64,000 nucleotides of DNA from Xanthocytophaga flava (GTDB taxonomy: Bacteria; Bacteroidota; Bacteroidia; Cytophagales; 172606-1), in assembly GCF_030068545.1 (NCBI RefSeq), contig NZ_JASJOR010000022.1, positions 62,001 to 126,000 of the forward strand, in the 5' to 3' direction. The notes under the pieces are model-generated. The model was not told where the DNA came from. It ran no database searches and worked only from the letters and a program-made list of their open reading frames with translations. This document shows, one piece after another, positions 18,201 through 26,444 of this stretch. The translations under genes were made by a program, and so were the position numbers. Position 1 is the stretch's first letter, and every line of letters begins with the position of its first letter.

Positions 18201-19497
18201 GCCAGGCATCATTGGAATTTAGGGCCACCGTAGAATTAACCATAGGTACAACCTCTCCTGTTAAATGGAGATCTGTTTTGCCAGGTACAATGAAGTTAGT
18301 ATTAAACGTAGTGGGCACCTTAACTACCTGTCCAATCAGTGTCACATCCTGTTTGGGATGTGTTACAATCTCTGAAGGGGCATAGGCACCTTCTTCATAC
18401 GTTACAAATCTCACCTCCATATCTACAGCTCCATTGGGATAATTCTTACCAAAAATGAATCGGGGCTGCACATTTACTTTGTTAAACGATAGTTCTGCAA
18501 TAGAATACAATCCCCAGTCACCTGTAAATGTCAGATAGTAATCACCTGCTTCCTGTGAAGTAAACAAGTAGTTTTCCCGATTTAGAACACGTGTACCACT
18601 TGTATAAAATACATGTTTATCATATCGGCCTGTCACTGTGTTGGTTTTTCCAATACCTACTGTAATTGCCTTGCTACTCTGTCCATTGGATACATAGGCA
18701 TGCAACATCGAAAAATCATAGGTAGTATTGGCTTCCAGTGTGACTTTATACCCATACCAGGCATCTTTGTAATCATTGTTGTCCCAACGGATATATAGTA
18801 CTCGGCCTGTATAGGGACTGTTGTTATAGGTATGTGTATTGGTAGTGGTTGTTACATCCATATACCGAGATCCACTAGTACCATTGGCGGTATTAAATAA
18901 ATTGGCAGTAGTGCCTAACAGCGTCCATCCATAATCACTGGGTTTACCGGATGTAGAGGTAGATGTCCCAGCCCAGTTTGGCATCAAATTCACAGAATCT
19001 TTTACCACATTCAGAAGATTGCTAACTTCTACCCCACCTGCAATGTCTTTAACAGCTGCTACAGGTTGAGACTGAATAAACACTCCATTCTGATAGATAT
19101 AGGCAATATCACTCTTGACAGCAACCCGGATCAGTTGTTCTTCATCTTTTTTGGCAGCAGATAAGGTTTTTGCATTGGCCAATGGTGATGTAGATTTCAA
19201 CAATGCAGAATCCAGTGATAACCGAAATCCTTTTAGTTTTGAATTCCGAGCCTCAATATCCAATCCACGTCCTGTAGCTGCATGTATAGTGGCTGCTATT
19301 TCAAGAGTAAAATCATTGGCAATTGGCCGTTGTTTGACTACTGTATCAATTTGAGCAGTCTGTGAAAAAGTTTTATTCGAAAGCAGAACCTGTGACAATG
19401 TAGTCTTAGTCGGCAGGTTGGGACTTTGAGCTGTTACATACTTGCCATAGAGGCTCAATAGAATGACAAGTGCACTTGTAAAGATACGTCTACTCAT
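15280..19497 (-). CDS. large secreted GH128-like glycosidase with FN3, LamG and T9SS sorting domain
   Basis: 1405 residues from the ATG at 19497, chosen because MSRRIFTSALVILLSLYGKYVTAQ is a signal peptide; the frame runs 38 codons further up without one. Residues 25-560 are beta-rich and unassigned. About 563-812 is a glycosyl hydrolase catalytic core of the Asl1/GH128 type, with LLGFNEPD (E639) and LWITEWN (E730) as likely acid/base and nucleophile. Three FN3-like modules (about 815-915, 917-1007, 1009-1098), a LamG-type jelly roll (1102-1307) and a type A T9SS C-terminal domain (1325-1405, LYPNPTASDVSIEV to the end) follow. So it is exported and attached to or released from the surface through T9SS. 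GH128 enzymes cut beta-1,3-glucans. Single gene. Confidence 0.85.
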   Translation of the reverse strand: MSRRIFTSALVILLSLYGKYVTAQSPNLPTKTTLSQVLLSNKTFSQTAQIDTVVKQRPIANDFTLEIAATIHAATGRGLDIEARNSKLKGFRLSLDSALLKSTSPLANAKTLSAAKKDEEQLIRVAVKSDIAYIYQNGVFIQSQPVAAVKDIAGGVEVSNLLNVVKDSVNLMPNWAGTSTSTSGKPSDYGWTLLGTTANLFNTANGTSGSRYMDVTTTTNTHTYNNSPYTGRVLYIRWDNNDYKDAWYGYKVTLEANTTYDFSMLHAYVSNGQSSKAITVGIGKTNTVTGRYDKHVFYTSGTRVLNRENYLFTSQEAGDYYLTFTGDWGLYSIAELSFNKVNVQPRFIFGKNYPNGAVDMEVRFVTYEEGAYAPSEIVTHPKQDVTLIGQVVKVPTTFNTNFIVPGKTDLHLTGEVVPMVNSTVALNSNDAWLFFDNVRPSEVIANWLDKVTINAASAANNPAVRIAIYKNGTVIIPNGNVTSQAALEVFTDPNLGGDTRSFEIETYHKNLGTFDNQIQSFRLKRGYMATLATNPDGSGFSRVFIANDDDLIVNTLPQALDAKTSFIRVFKWEWVSKKGKAGGGTPLDLTQSTWYYDWNIGGQSTANYHYSIIRQNGGWPAWEALNGKQNVNHLLGFNEPDRPDQANMTVAEAIAQWPEMMKSGLRLGSPAPASPQNSWITDFMSKCNELNYRVDYVAIHCYWGGLTPQQWYSQLKSIYDRVKRPLWITEWNNGANWTTESWPADPQAQFQKQYNDMIGILNVLDTTSFIERYAIYDWVEDKRAMVLADTLTPAGKYYASNKSNFAFNPQLEYIHTWKLASPQIYSTIHEDNYFKTTLTWNDLNGELGSKYVLERKIEGINADFLAIQEFTNYVYGDTMSYVDDVRAKTTYRIKAYNLAGDQFVFSASLDVLRDVTPQPPASLTGQVLSSSKISLQWAASTTLARSYNLKRSLNQTGPFDVILGRTNSLTYQDEGLSPATTYYYVVTSLNSAGESVNSTVLQLRTNPLVAPTGVYSPWVASGDSRITLTWNFVHDVVYEIQRSQLQSGPYQVIASNVDAVRYEDASVQNNQTYYYKIVAYNSIGRSPESVVLTGTPVQGHYLHIGFNESSGTVAADDWGGYNGTLINGVTWSAGKDSLSGGTTVSKSLQSYIQLPQGVVSTLNDFTIAAWLKLPADLGNNTRIFDFGSGTGTFMILAPKSGTNIRYKITSPSGTYDRYIPYVLPTGQWVHVTLTQQGTDFKLYVDGQLIYSDNQATVKPSDMGSTTQNYLGKSQWPNDPYSDHIYDDLRIYNYAFTGQEVSVLADAANTTARLATDKNSTIRNLNPYMLYPNPTASDVSIEVPNANTTQVSLQVFTVLGQKVIEQKNSQVQAGRIHIDLSKLPAGTYRILVTDQTSSYTIPVVKY

Positions 19498-20328
19498 AAA
19501 GAAAAAGTTTAGGTGAAAAAAGGTGTTAAAAATCCTGCTCCGGTTTCTATTCGGAACAGCACATGGCAGATGTATGCATTCGTGGATTATGAATACATGG
19601 ATAAAAATCACCTGCTTTTAAAATGTATGTAAGGCGCTCGCTTTACTAACAATAATTCAATAAAATGAAATAATAATCCAAAATTACACGATACAGAGAA
19701 GATACAGAGGGGTATTTTCGTCAAAAAGAGGGGATAAATACTTCGGCAACAAAGTCTTATGAGAAGCTAGACTTAGATAGGATGTTTAGATCCTACATCA
19801 TGAAGAGCGTAGATACAATAGAGACCTAAAAACAACTTAAGTTATGCTACATGTAAAGGTCTGGTTGTCTCCCAAGAAGGCTTTTCTTTTTGCGCATAAT
19901 TTGCAGCAAACTATTTTTTAGCCATGAGTCGGCAACATGTCTGGTAAATGAACAAATTGCGTTTTATTCATGGCAATTTTTATTTTGACCGGAACTCCGA
20001 TCACTTTTTCGTCTTGCGCATCGTTCACCGCAAAAACAAAATCTGATCGGAATTCACCGCAAAGTTTTTCCTGCTGTGAATAAACCGCAAGATAAGGACT
20101 TATTGTGTCCTATATCTTTTTCGGGAAGTTGTAGGAACAGAGTATTTTTATCTCTCAGAAACCACAAATCACTCTATTTGTCACATTTGTCCCGCAGTGG
20201 CGAGAAGTTTCTTCCAGAAGGACAGAATGGGTTGCAGAGTGCTCCTCCTGAAGTTGGCAATCATGAATCAGGCAATTGGCTAGCTAAAAGTTAAAATAAC
20301 TCAAATTGGCTTATTAGATGAACAAACC
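19498..20328. other. long intergenic region with repeat-like DNA
   Basis: 830 bases. A -7 match TAATTTTG lies on the minus strand at 19686-19679, possibly for the GH128 gene. From about 19980 composition changes: TTCACCGCAAA occurs twice (20024, 20053), and words CTCAGAAACCACA (20154), CTATTTGTCACA (20174) and TTCCAGAAGGACA (20212) recur in the same order at 21767-21902 on the other side of the PepSY gene. The 72-codon GTG frame at 20076-20294 falls in this material and does not look like a gene. Confidence 0.5.
20154..20224 (+). repeat. copy 1 of a repeat-like motif set flanking the PepSY gene
   Basis: CTCAGAAACCACA (20154-20166), CTATTTGTCACA (20174-20185) and TTCCAGAAGGACA (20212-20224). 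All three recur in the same order and orientation near 21767-21902 with different spacing. Confidence 0.5.
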
Positions 20329-21600
20329 TTATGCGCTCTTCATTACCTCTGCTAGTACAGGTCGTTTTTTCGATGTGGTTGTATTTTTTCTCTTCTCCTT
20401 CTTCCCTTTTCTGAGCCATATAAGTACGCCTGTTACAGGTAAACTTGTGGCAATCAGACAAGCCAGAAAGTACAGGCATTTGGTAAATGTCCCAAAGATT
20501 TCACCTGTGTGAATCGCCTTAACAGAAGAAAGCAGTTTTTGGCTAAATGATAAATCCGAATAGGGTTTTAGATCCAGCACAGCTCCTGAATATTGATCCA
20601 GCACTACTCTGTCAATACCTGAGCAGGTGAAAAAGCCATCCTGGTATTTTTGAACAGCATAAGATCCTTCTGTATCTTTTGGCAACGTTATTCTCATATT
20701 TCCAGCATAAGTATACAGAGTAGACGTCTGTGAGATAATTCTCTCCAGGCTAAGCGGCTCTTTATCTTGAATTTCAGACAAAAATGTATTCTCTTTGGAA
20801 AAAGGTTTAGCATGAAGCAAAGCCTGAGCACCTTCTTTGTACCACTTAAAAGCAAAGTAAGGCCCTGTAGTAGCCATAATAGTCACAAACAGGAATGCAT
20901 AAAATCCTAAGGTCTTATGCAGATCAAAATTGATCCGTTTCCAGCTTGCATCCATTTTAATTTTAAATCCGATTTCCCACGCATGCCATTTTTTCCAGCT
21001 TGATACCTTGGCTGGTAGCCAGAGTATAAAACCGGTAATCTGTAAGAAAAGCATCAGAATACAGGCTGTTCCGGTAATAGCCCCTCCTACATCTTTATTT
21101 TCAATCAGCAGCCATCGATGTAGTTGCAATACTTTGGCAAAGAATTGAACAGAAGGTGTTTTGGCATCTCCCTGAATAATTCCAGAATAGGGATTTACCA
21201 GATAGCTTTTAGCCTTTTCTTTTTCCCCTTCTCCTTTCTTTGGTTCTTTAGAAGGATTTGTTTTATGTTCTTCTTTCCCTTTTGCTTCCAGATGTTTGTT
21301 GTCCTTGGGTATAAGAGTAAAAGTCCAGGCCTGATCAGGCTGCTGAGGTATCTGAATGGTAGTCACCTGCCCCTTCATCTCCCTTTCTACAATACGTTTT
21401 AAACTATCTGCTGGTAATGGATTTTTGTCTTCTGAACCTTTCACATAAAACCGGTCGTGATCAATCCATTGGGTAATCTCCCGTTGAAAGGCATACAGAG
21501 TTCCACTTATACACATTACTACCAGTACCAGAGCACTTGGTATACCTAACCAGAGGTGGAGATCATTAATAAAGTTGCGAAACGAGTATTTTTTCTTCAT
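20329..21600 (-). CDS. PepSY-associated transmembrane protein
   Basis: 423 residues from the ATG at 21600 (a TTG nine codons upstream is in frame). Four membrane segments with the layout of PepSY_TM proteins: about 18-40 (LGIPSALVLVVMCISGTLYAFQ), 175-200, 230-252 and 375-398. His residues sit near the helices (LHLWLG, LHRWLL, DLHKTLGF, IHTGEIFG) and suit heme binding. Relatives in Bacteroidota often sit beside TonB siderophore receptors and are thought to reduce or move iron; no receptor is next to this one. A strongly charged Lys/Glu insert lies near residues 105-135. A -7 match TAGTTTTG (21639-21632) is 30 bases upstream. Flanked on both sides by repeat-like DNA. Confidence 0.85.
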   Translation of the reverse strand: MKKKYSFRNFINDLHLWLGIPSALVLVVMCISGTLYAFQREITQWIDHDRFYVKGSEDKNPLPADSLKRIVEREMKGQVTTIQIPQQPDQAWTFTLIPKDNKHLEAKGKEEHKTNPSKEPKKGEGEKEKAKSYLVNPYSGIIQGDAKTPSVQFFAKVLQLHRWLLIENKDVGGAITGTACILMLFLQITGFILWLPAKVSSWKKWHAWEIGFKIKMDASWKRINFDLHKTLGFYAFLFVTIMATTGPYFAFKWYKEGAQALLHAKPFSKENTFLSEIQDKEPLSLERIISQTSTLYTYAGNMRITLPKDTEGSYAVQKYQDGFFTCSGIDRVVLDQYSGAVLDLKPYSDLSFSQKLLSSVKAIHTGEIFGTFTKCLYFLACLIATSLPVTGVLIWLRKGKKEKRKNTTTSKKRPVLAEVMKSA

Positions 21601-21631
21601 TCGGTATTTCGGTTTCTGGCATTGCAAACAA

Positions 21632-21639
21632 CAAAACTA
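21632..21639 (-). promoter_or_regulatory. -7 promoter element TAGTTTTG of the PepSY gene
   Basis: Exact TAnnTTTG on the minus strand, about 31 bases upstream of the ATG at 21600; -33 not clear. Confidence 0.4.
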
Positions 21640-21766
21640 TTCAGATTATTTGAATAGACCTACTCAAGAATATTATACGGCCCTCTATATTTGTTAATTT
21701 TTGAGAGTCTGGGGAAGAAGACGCTGGTTCACACGAATGATAAAGGCTGTTAGCTTAAGGAAACCA

Positions 21767-21902
21767 CTCAGAAACCACACCCCTTATTGTCCTCCTGAAA
21801 GGACCTCGTGGCAAGACCGGCGGTCTGTGGATTTGGGATGTATCTGTTTTTTTCAGAAAGTAAACATGGTTCTATTTGTCACAAGATTCTTTCAGAAGGA
21901 CA
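21767..21902 (+). repeat. copy 2 of the repeat-like motif set flanking the PepSY gene
   Basis: CTCAGAAACCACA (21767-21779), CTATTTGTCACA (21872-21883) and TTTCAGAAGGACA (21890-21902): 13/13, 12/12 and 12/13 matches to copy 1. Between the first two words is about 90 bases absent from copy 1, rich in GGACC, GACCGGCGGTC and similar short dyads. Confidence 0.5.
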
Positions 21903-21967
21903 AAAATAAATAAAAAGACAAGAAACAAATTTTCTTAAGTTGATAGCATTAAGCATGCGCTGCTTTC

Positions 21968-22000
21968 AAAAGTGGCATGGTGGACATCCATGCCACTTTT
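21968..22000 (-). terminator. terminator of the PadR-permease operon
   Basis: 13-bp perfect stem AAAAGTGGCATGG / CCATGCCACTTTT with a 7-base loop, 75 bases past the permease stop. Confidence 0.75.
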
Positions 22001-22074
22001 CGCCTCATCAAAGACTACGTGTCATGAAAAAGCTCAACTCTACTATCTTCAGAAAGGATATTGTAACCTACTAT

Positions 22075-24711
22075 TTATTCATTGCGCAGACTTTTGACAG
22101 GATTTTCCAAAGCAGCTTTGATGCTCTGAAAACTAACAGTCAACAAGGCAATAGCCATAGCCAGCACACCAGCCAGTACAAATACCCACCAATCCATATC
22201 AATCTTATACACAAAGTCCTGTAACCATTGATGCATGGCATACCAGGCTATAGGAGAGGCAATCAGAAAGGCAATTACCACCAGTTTCAGAAAATCTTTC
22301 GATAATAACGCAACCAGACTGCTTATAGTAGCGCCCAGCACCTTACGGATTCCCATCTCTTTGGTACGTTGAGTGACTACAAATGACACTAAACCAAATA
22401 ATCCCAAACAGCCTATAAAAATACCCACACAAGCAAACAGAATCAGGAAATTAGAGAATTTGCGTTCATTGTCATACAAGGCACGTAAGTCGTCATCCAG
22501 AAATTTGGGTTCATAATAATCGTTAGGAAACAAAGTCAGCCAGTGGGTACGAATATGTTGTAACGCAGCTTGCTTTTGAGCAGGATCAATACGAATACTT
22601 GCTGTTTTGAAGTTCCAGGAAGCATAAAAATAGGCATGTGCCTGTAAGTTGCTCCGCAGATCTTCCGAATGGTAATCTTTCACGACACCGACAACAGCCG
22701 CTTTCATTCCCCAGAACTCCAGCCGTTGCCCCAGCACTTTCTCCATATTCTGAAATCCCATGTCATGTGCTGCCTTTTCATTAATTACAATCGGAATAGG
22801 TGAAGTATGACCTTGAGCAGTATCTGTTGCGGTAATGGAACGACCTGCTGCCAGTGAAATTTTAAAGAACCTGAAGTAGCTGGTATCTATATGCTGTAAT
22901 CGAAAAGTCTCTTCACCATTTGGAAGGCCAGAGTATAATACATTGCCCCACCAATGATCCCGATGACTGGCTGGTGTGGTCAACCCAAATGTAACGTCTT
23001 TGATTTCCGGATGTCCTAATAACTGATGACGAAAACGTTCCCGAATCACACCATCTTTACGATCTGGCATTCGAACTGTAATGATGGCTCTTTTATCAAA
23101 GCCCAAATCTTTCTGATAAAAGTATTGTACCTGTTTTATCCCAAAAAACATACAAATCACCAACACCTGAGCAATAACAAACTGAGTTACTACCAATGAC
23201 TCCCGTAAGGAAAAACGCTGTCTGTTAATAATTACGAACTGACTCTTCAATACTTTGATTGGCTCAAACCCAGACAACAGCAGTGCCGGATAAAATCCTG
23301 ACAAAAAGGTTATCACAATGCCACCACCCAATAAAAACAATAGCGTACTGATATTCCAGACAGGAGCTAATGCTACTTTGGTATTTAGCAACTGATCCGC
23401 ATACTGTACCAGTTGTGAAGCAATCAAACTTCCCAGAATCAAAGCAGCAAATACCAGCACAAAAGTTTCTCCAAAAAATTGCAGGATAATATGCATCCGG
23501 CTGCTTCCAAGTACCTTACGAATACCGATTTCGCGACTTCGCTGCACTGCCTGTACAGTAGCCAGATTAATAAAATTAATACAGGCTATTATCACCAAAA
23601 AACCAGCAATACTACTCAATGTATATAGAGTCCACTTAGGCATAGCATAGTTAAACGGATCATTGGTTGTGTCAAAGTGCATTTGACTGAGGGGCTGTAA
23701 TTCGTATGAGGCAATGTCTGACCCTTTATGATAGTTTTGAACTAATTTTGTAAGCTCTTTGGCAATCGCGTCTGAAGAGGTTCCTGCCTTAAGTAAAACA
23801 AACCCCTGATTCATGGAATCTCCCCCACCCCAATAATCATCATTCTTAAATTCAGGCTGAAGCTGTTTTAATGTTTCTCTGGAAACAATCATCTGCATTG
23901 GGAACCCCGTTTGTACAGGCATTTTGTGAATAATCCCTGTAACCATCAGGTCTACATCATTCTCAAACCGAATCACTTTGCTCATAGCATCCCCATTAAA
24001 TAACCGCTGAGCAGTTTCATCATCAATTACTACCTGTCCGGGAGCATTCAGTGACTGACCAGGAGAACCCTTCAGCCAAGTTATATCCAGCATCTCTAAC
24101 AATTCTGGCGGGGCAAAAAATGTATTTTTCTGCTGATATACCTGGTTATTTACTTTAATCGTAGTAGCTTCCATTCCATAGAGATTAGCAGCCTTCTCTA
24201 CACCAGGCAAGTGCTCCTGCAAGGTTTTGATCACTCCCTGTGGCGTATGTGATTGCCGCTCTCCAAACTTATCCGTAGACCGAATGTGATAAATGCGATC
24301 GACATTTGTATGAAACCTGTCAAAACTATACTCAAACCGCACAATCCAGAACAATACAATAGCAACGCCCAATCCAAGACTTAGACCTATCAGATTGATG
24401 GTGGAATATAGTCTGCTCTTTTGCAGATTCCGAAAAGCCACTTTAAAATAATTTCGTATCATATCCGGAGAAAATAAAGGTGAAGAAAAACGATCTTGCT
24501 TATGTTTAATGGCAAATGGACGAATAAATCCCAGTACATCACGCCAATAGTTCAGACGGGCGTTAAGTAAACCTTTCTTTTCAAGCTGATAATAAAACTC
24601 TTCGTGCAAGTCCCCCTGAATATCTTCCAGTTTATCAGGTGAGCAAAACCACGCCAGAAATCTATCTGCCCATACAGGCGGAGAGGCTCCCATTCTGAAA
24701 AATCTTTTCAT
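22075..24711 (-). CDS. FtsX/MacB-type ABC permease with N-terminal prefix domain
   Basis: 878 residues, ATG start overlapping the stop of the PadR gene (ATGA). The first 80 residues (PPVWADRFLAWFCSPDKLEDIQGDLHEEFYYQLE) are the permease prefix found in many Cytophagales transporters. Then come two MacB periplasmic-core plus FtsX units: membrane helices at about 100-120, 370-395, 420-445 and 460-485 in the first half, with the RSREIGIRKVLGSS loop, and again near 510-530, 765-785, 820-840 and 850-870 with QRTKEMGIRKVLGAT. Such proteins extrude peptides, lipids or drugs or transmit force across the membrane, and need a separate ATPase, which is not encoded nearby. Confidence 0.9.
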   Translation of the reverse strand: MKRFFRMGASPPVWADRFLAWFCSPDKLEDIQGDLHEEFYYQLEKKGLLNARLNYWRDVLGFIRPFAIKHKQDRFSSPLFSPDMIRNYFKVAFRNLQKSRLYSTINLIGLSLGLGVAIVLFWIVRFEYSFDRFHTNVDRIYHIRSTDKFGERQSHTPQGVIKTLQEHLPGVEKAANLYGMEATTIKVNNQVYQQKNTFFAPPELLEMLDITWLKGSPGQSLNAPGQVVIDDETAQRLFNGDAMSKVIRFENDVDLMVTGIIHKMPVQTGFPMQMIVSRETLKQLQPEFKNDDYWGGGDSMNQGFVLLKAGTSSDAIAKELTKLVQNYHKGSDIASYELQPLSQMHFDTTNDPFNYAMPKWTLYTLSSIAGFLVIIACINFINLATVQAVQRSREIGIRKVLGSSRMHIILQFFGETFVLVFAALILGSLIASQLVQYADQLLNTKVALAPVWNISTLLFLLGGGIVITFLSGFYPALLLSGFEPIKVLKSQFVIINRQRFSLRESLVVTQFVIAQVLVICMFFGIKQVQYFYQKDLGFDKRAIITVRMPDRKDGVIRERFRHQLLGHPEIKDVTFGLTTPASHRDHWWGNVLYSGLPNGEETFRLQHIDTSYFRFFKISLAAGRSITATDTAQGHTSPIPIVINEKAAHDMGFQNMEKVLGQRLEFWGMKAAVVGVVKDYHSEDLRSNLQAHAYFYASWNFKTASIRIDPAQKQAALQHIRTHWLTLFPNDYYEPKFLDDDLRALYDNERKFSNFLILFACVGIFIGCLGLFGLVSFVVTQRTKEMGIRKVLGATISSLVALLSKDFLKLVVIAFLIASPIAWYAMHQWLQDFVYKIDMDWWVFVLAGVLAMAIALLTVSFQSIKAALENPVKSLRNE

Positions 24712-25046
24712 ATACTGGTAGCAGGTTTAAATGAATCTGGTAGTAGATTCCAAAGATGGTTACGTACAGAATGAATATCCTGCAATGTCTGACGGCCATA
24801 AGCAGTAACTACAAACAAGCGTTTCCGTCTTCCTCCCCGTTCTGCTGTAGCCTCCCCCATTTCTGAAGATACCATACCCTTTTCCTCCAATCGATGAAGG
24901 GCTGCATGCACCTGGTTTAGCCGTACTGAACGACCTGTTTGTTCAACAATTTCATGTGTAATACTTACTCCATAGGCAGTTGCATCTAGTAAAGCTACTG
25001 TAAGAAGTACTAGCTCTTCAAATTCTCCCAGATAGGTTCTTTTCAT
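24708..25046 (-). CDS. PadR family transcriptional regulator
   Basis: 112 residues, ATG start. Winged-helix PadR plan: LGEFEELVLLTVALLDATAYGVSITHEIVEQTGRSVRLNQVHAALHRLEEKGMVSSEMGEATAERGGRRKRLFVVTAYGRQTL, with the recognition helix (NQVHAALHRLEEKG) and wing (GGRRKRLF). The short C-terminus matches the small PadR-s2 type. It acts as a repressor that usually responds to a small molecule. Its stop overlaps the permease start by four bases (ATGA), so the two are translationally coupled, and it probably controls its own operon. Confidence 0.9.
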   Translation of the reverse strand: MKRTYLGEFEELVLLTVALLDATAYGVSITHEIVEQTGRSVRLNQVHAALHRLEEKGMVSSEMGEATAERGGRRKRLFVVTAYGRQTLQDIHSVRNHLWNLLPDSFKPATSI

Positions 25047-25409
25047 GATTAGTTCCGGAATTTTCTATTTGTTCCATTTTTGCTGATCAAATCCTTTGCC
25101 AATTCTATAAAACCCCACCAGAGCGCTTCAAAGTAGTTTTCTGGAAAAATGGCCCAGTAGAGATGTTCTAAAATGGACACATCATGTACTAAAACGAACA
25201 CTGATAGACAAGAGCAGAAAAATGCAGAATACAAAAGCGCAGTGGACAGACATCACAATTGAATTCCACTTCACTTCGATAACACAGGAAATCTTACACG
25301 ATCTATGAGTGGCTATTATCAGTATGTTAAAAAAAATTTACGCATATGTTATGAAATTCCAGTTGAAGTAATTTATATTTACACATAATCTCTATAAAGT
25401 TAATAGACT
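25047..25409. other. divergent intergenic region, PadR operon / leader peptide
   Basis: Should hold the promoters of both sides; no exact TAnnTTTG was found (TATATTTA near 25374 is one off). The 61-codon TTG frame at 25049-25234 on the minus strand is probably not a gene. Confidence 0.4.
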
Positions 25410-25472
25410 ATGAAAGCAAATACTATAAATTTATTTTTTCATTTTTTGTCTGGCTACCGATGTTGTTGCTAA
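25410..25472 (+). CDS. possible 20-residue leader peptide ending in Cys-Cys-Cys
   Basis: ATG at 25410, stop at 25470-25472. The peptide begins MKANTIN, has a Phe/His run (LFFHF) and ends SGYRCCC directly before the stop. Three consecutive Cys codons at the end of a tiny upstream frame is the classic form of an attenuation leader sensing charged tRNA-Cys or cysteine. A hairpin (TAAGCAG / CTGCTTA, 25477-25499) starts four bases after the stop, and the dioxygenase gene begins 85 bases downstream. No U-run follows the hairpin, so a simple terminator is not visible; control could be through translation. Inference only; it may be chance. Confidence 0.45.
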   Translation: MKANTINLFFHFLSGYRCCC

Positions 25473-25476
25473 CTAC

Positions 25477-25499
25477 TAAGCAGACTCTAATACTGCTTA
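25477..25499 (+). promoter_or_regulatory. hairpin after the CCC leader frame
   Basis: 7-bp perfect stem TAAGCAG (25477-25483) / CTGCTTA (25493-25499), 9-base loop, starting 4 bases after the leader stop. It is placed where a stalled ribosome would affect it. Confidence 0.4.
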
Positions 25500-25556
25500 T
25501 CCCAAGAATTATTAAGTACAACATCAATTAGTATCTATCCGTAAAAGAACACTATC

Positions 25557-26363
25557 ATGGCCATTCAATATCCCAAATTTACTTTAGGAGAAACTCTTAC
25601 TGCTCAACAAATTGAGTTCTTCAATACCAATGGATTTATTCATTTCAAGAACTTTATCAAACCTGAGACAGTCCAGACCATTACAGATGCCTCATTTGAG
25701 GTTCAAAAACGCTGGCTGGAACAGGACATAAAAAAAATAAATGGTGTACCCATTAAATATGGAAAAGATCTTAATGGAGATACTATTATACAGCGTTTTG
25801 CTTTTATCAATCAGCATCATCCCGTATTAGGAGAATTTCTGGAAGATCCCCGTTTCACTACCTTACTCAATCTGATTGGCCCTGGAGCACGTTTGGGAAA
25901 AACAGAAAAAGATGGAATGGTTTTCAACCATTACGTAAATGGCCCGGAAAGCAAGTTTAGTCAGATGGGCTGGCATGTTGACGGTTTGAGAGATATCTTC
26001 CATGGGGGCAAGCTGAACCCTATGCTCAATGTGGGTATTCATCTTAGCAACTTAAAACCCGAAAATGGAGGATTACGACTTATTCCAGGTACACATAAAC
26101 AAGGTCTGTATCAATTATTGTTCCGCAAAAAACATTTCCTAGATCATAAACCAGATGCAGAAGAAGTAGCGGTTCTACCGGAAGCGGGTGATCTTACCGT
26201 ACATGATGGACGTTTGTGGCATAGAGTAGAGAAATCATCAGTTGTAGGAGAATCAAGTCGCAGAAGAGTTATTTATGTGCCCATTATAGCAGGAAAATAC
26301 GAGCCTAAAGATGAAAATAGCCCAACTGCATTTTATCAGCGATTTGCAGGAGTTGTCAAATAA
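25557..26363 (+). CDS. phytanoyl-CoA dioxygenase (PhyH) family Fe(II)/2-oxoglutarate oxygenase
   Basis: 268 residues, ATG start, cytoplasmic. Double-stranded beta-helix dioxygenase: iron ligands H140 and D142 in GWHVDG, and the distal His H222 in HDGRLWHRV (H216 is an alternative); the 2-oxoglutarate Arg is in RRRVIY (235-237). The N-terminal IEFFNTNGFIHFKNF is the usual PhyH opening. It oxidises an unknown substrate using O2 and 2-oxoglutarate. The short CCC-ending frame upstream suggests a possible link to cysteine or sulphur supply; some relatives in this superfamily release sulphite from sulphonates, but no taurine-specific motif was identified. Confidence 0.85.
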   Translation: MAIQYPKFTLGETLTAQQIEFFNTNGFIHFKNFIKPETVQTITDASFEVQKRWLEQDIKKINGVPIKYGKDLNGDTIIQRFAFINQHHPVLGEFLEDPRFTTLLNLIGPGARLGKTEKDGMVFNHYVNGPESKFSQMGWHVDGLRDIFHGGKLNPMLNVGIHLSNLKPENGGLRLIPGTHKQGLYQLLFRKKHFLDHKPDAEEVAVLPEAGDLTVHDGRLWHRVEKSSVVGESSRRRVIYVPIIAGKYEPKDENSPTAFYQRFAGVVK

Positions 26364-26368
26364 ATAAG

Positions 26369-26421
26369 AAAATCCCATTCATTTCAAATGACAAGTAGTT
26401 ATTTAAAATGAATGGGATTTT
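26369..26421. terminator. bidirectional terminator, PhyH gene / sigma-54 activator gene
   Basis: 16-bp perfect stem AAAATCCCATTCATTT (26369-26384) / AAATGAATGGGATTTT (26406-26421) with a 21-base loop; T-rich arms on both strands. Confidence 0.85.
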
Positions 26422-26444
26422 TACTTAAATCCTTACTAACTTAT

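Noticed and set aside
20076..20294. 72-codon GTG frame in front of the PepSY gene
   Set aside because: Lies in repeat-like DNA; matching words in the second copy do not keep the frame.
25049..25234. 61-codon minus-strand frame just before the PadR gene
   Set aside because: Starts only at TTG, fills the divergent promoter space and has no recognisable protein character (random aromatic-rich composition).
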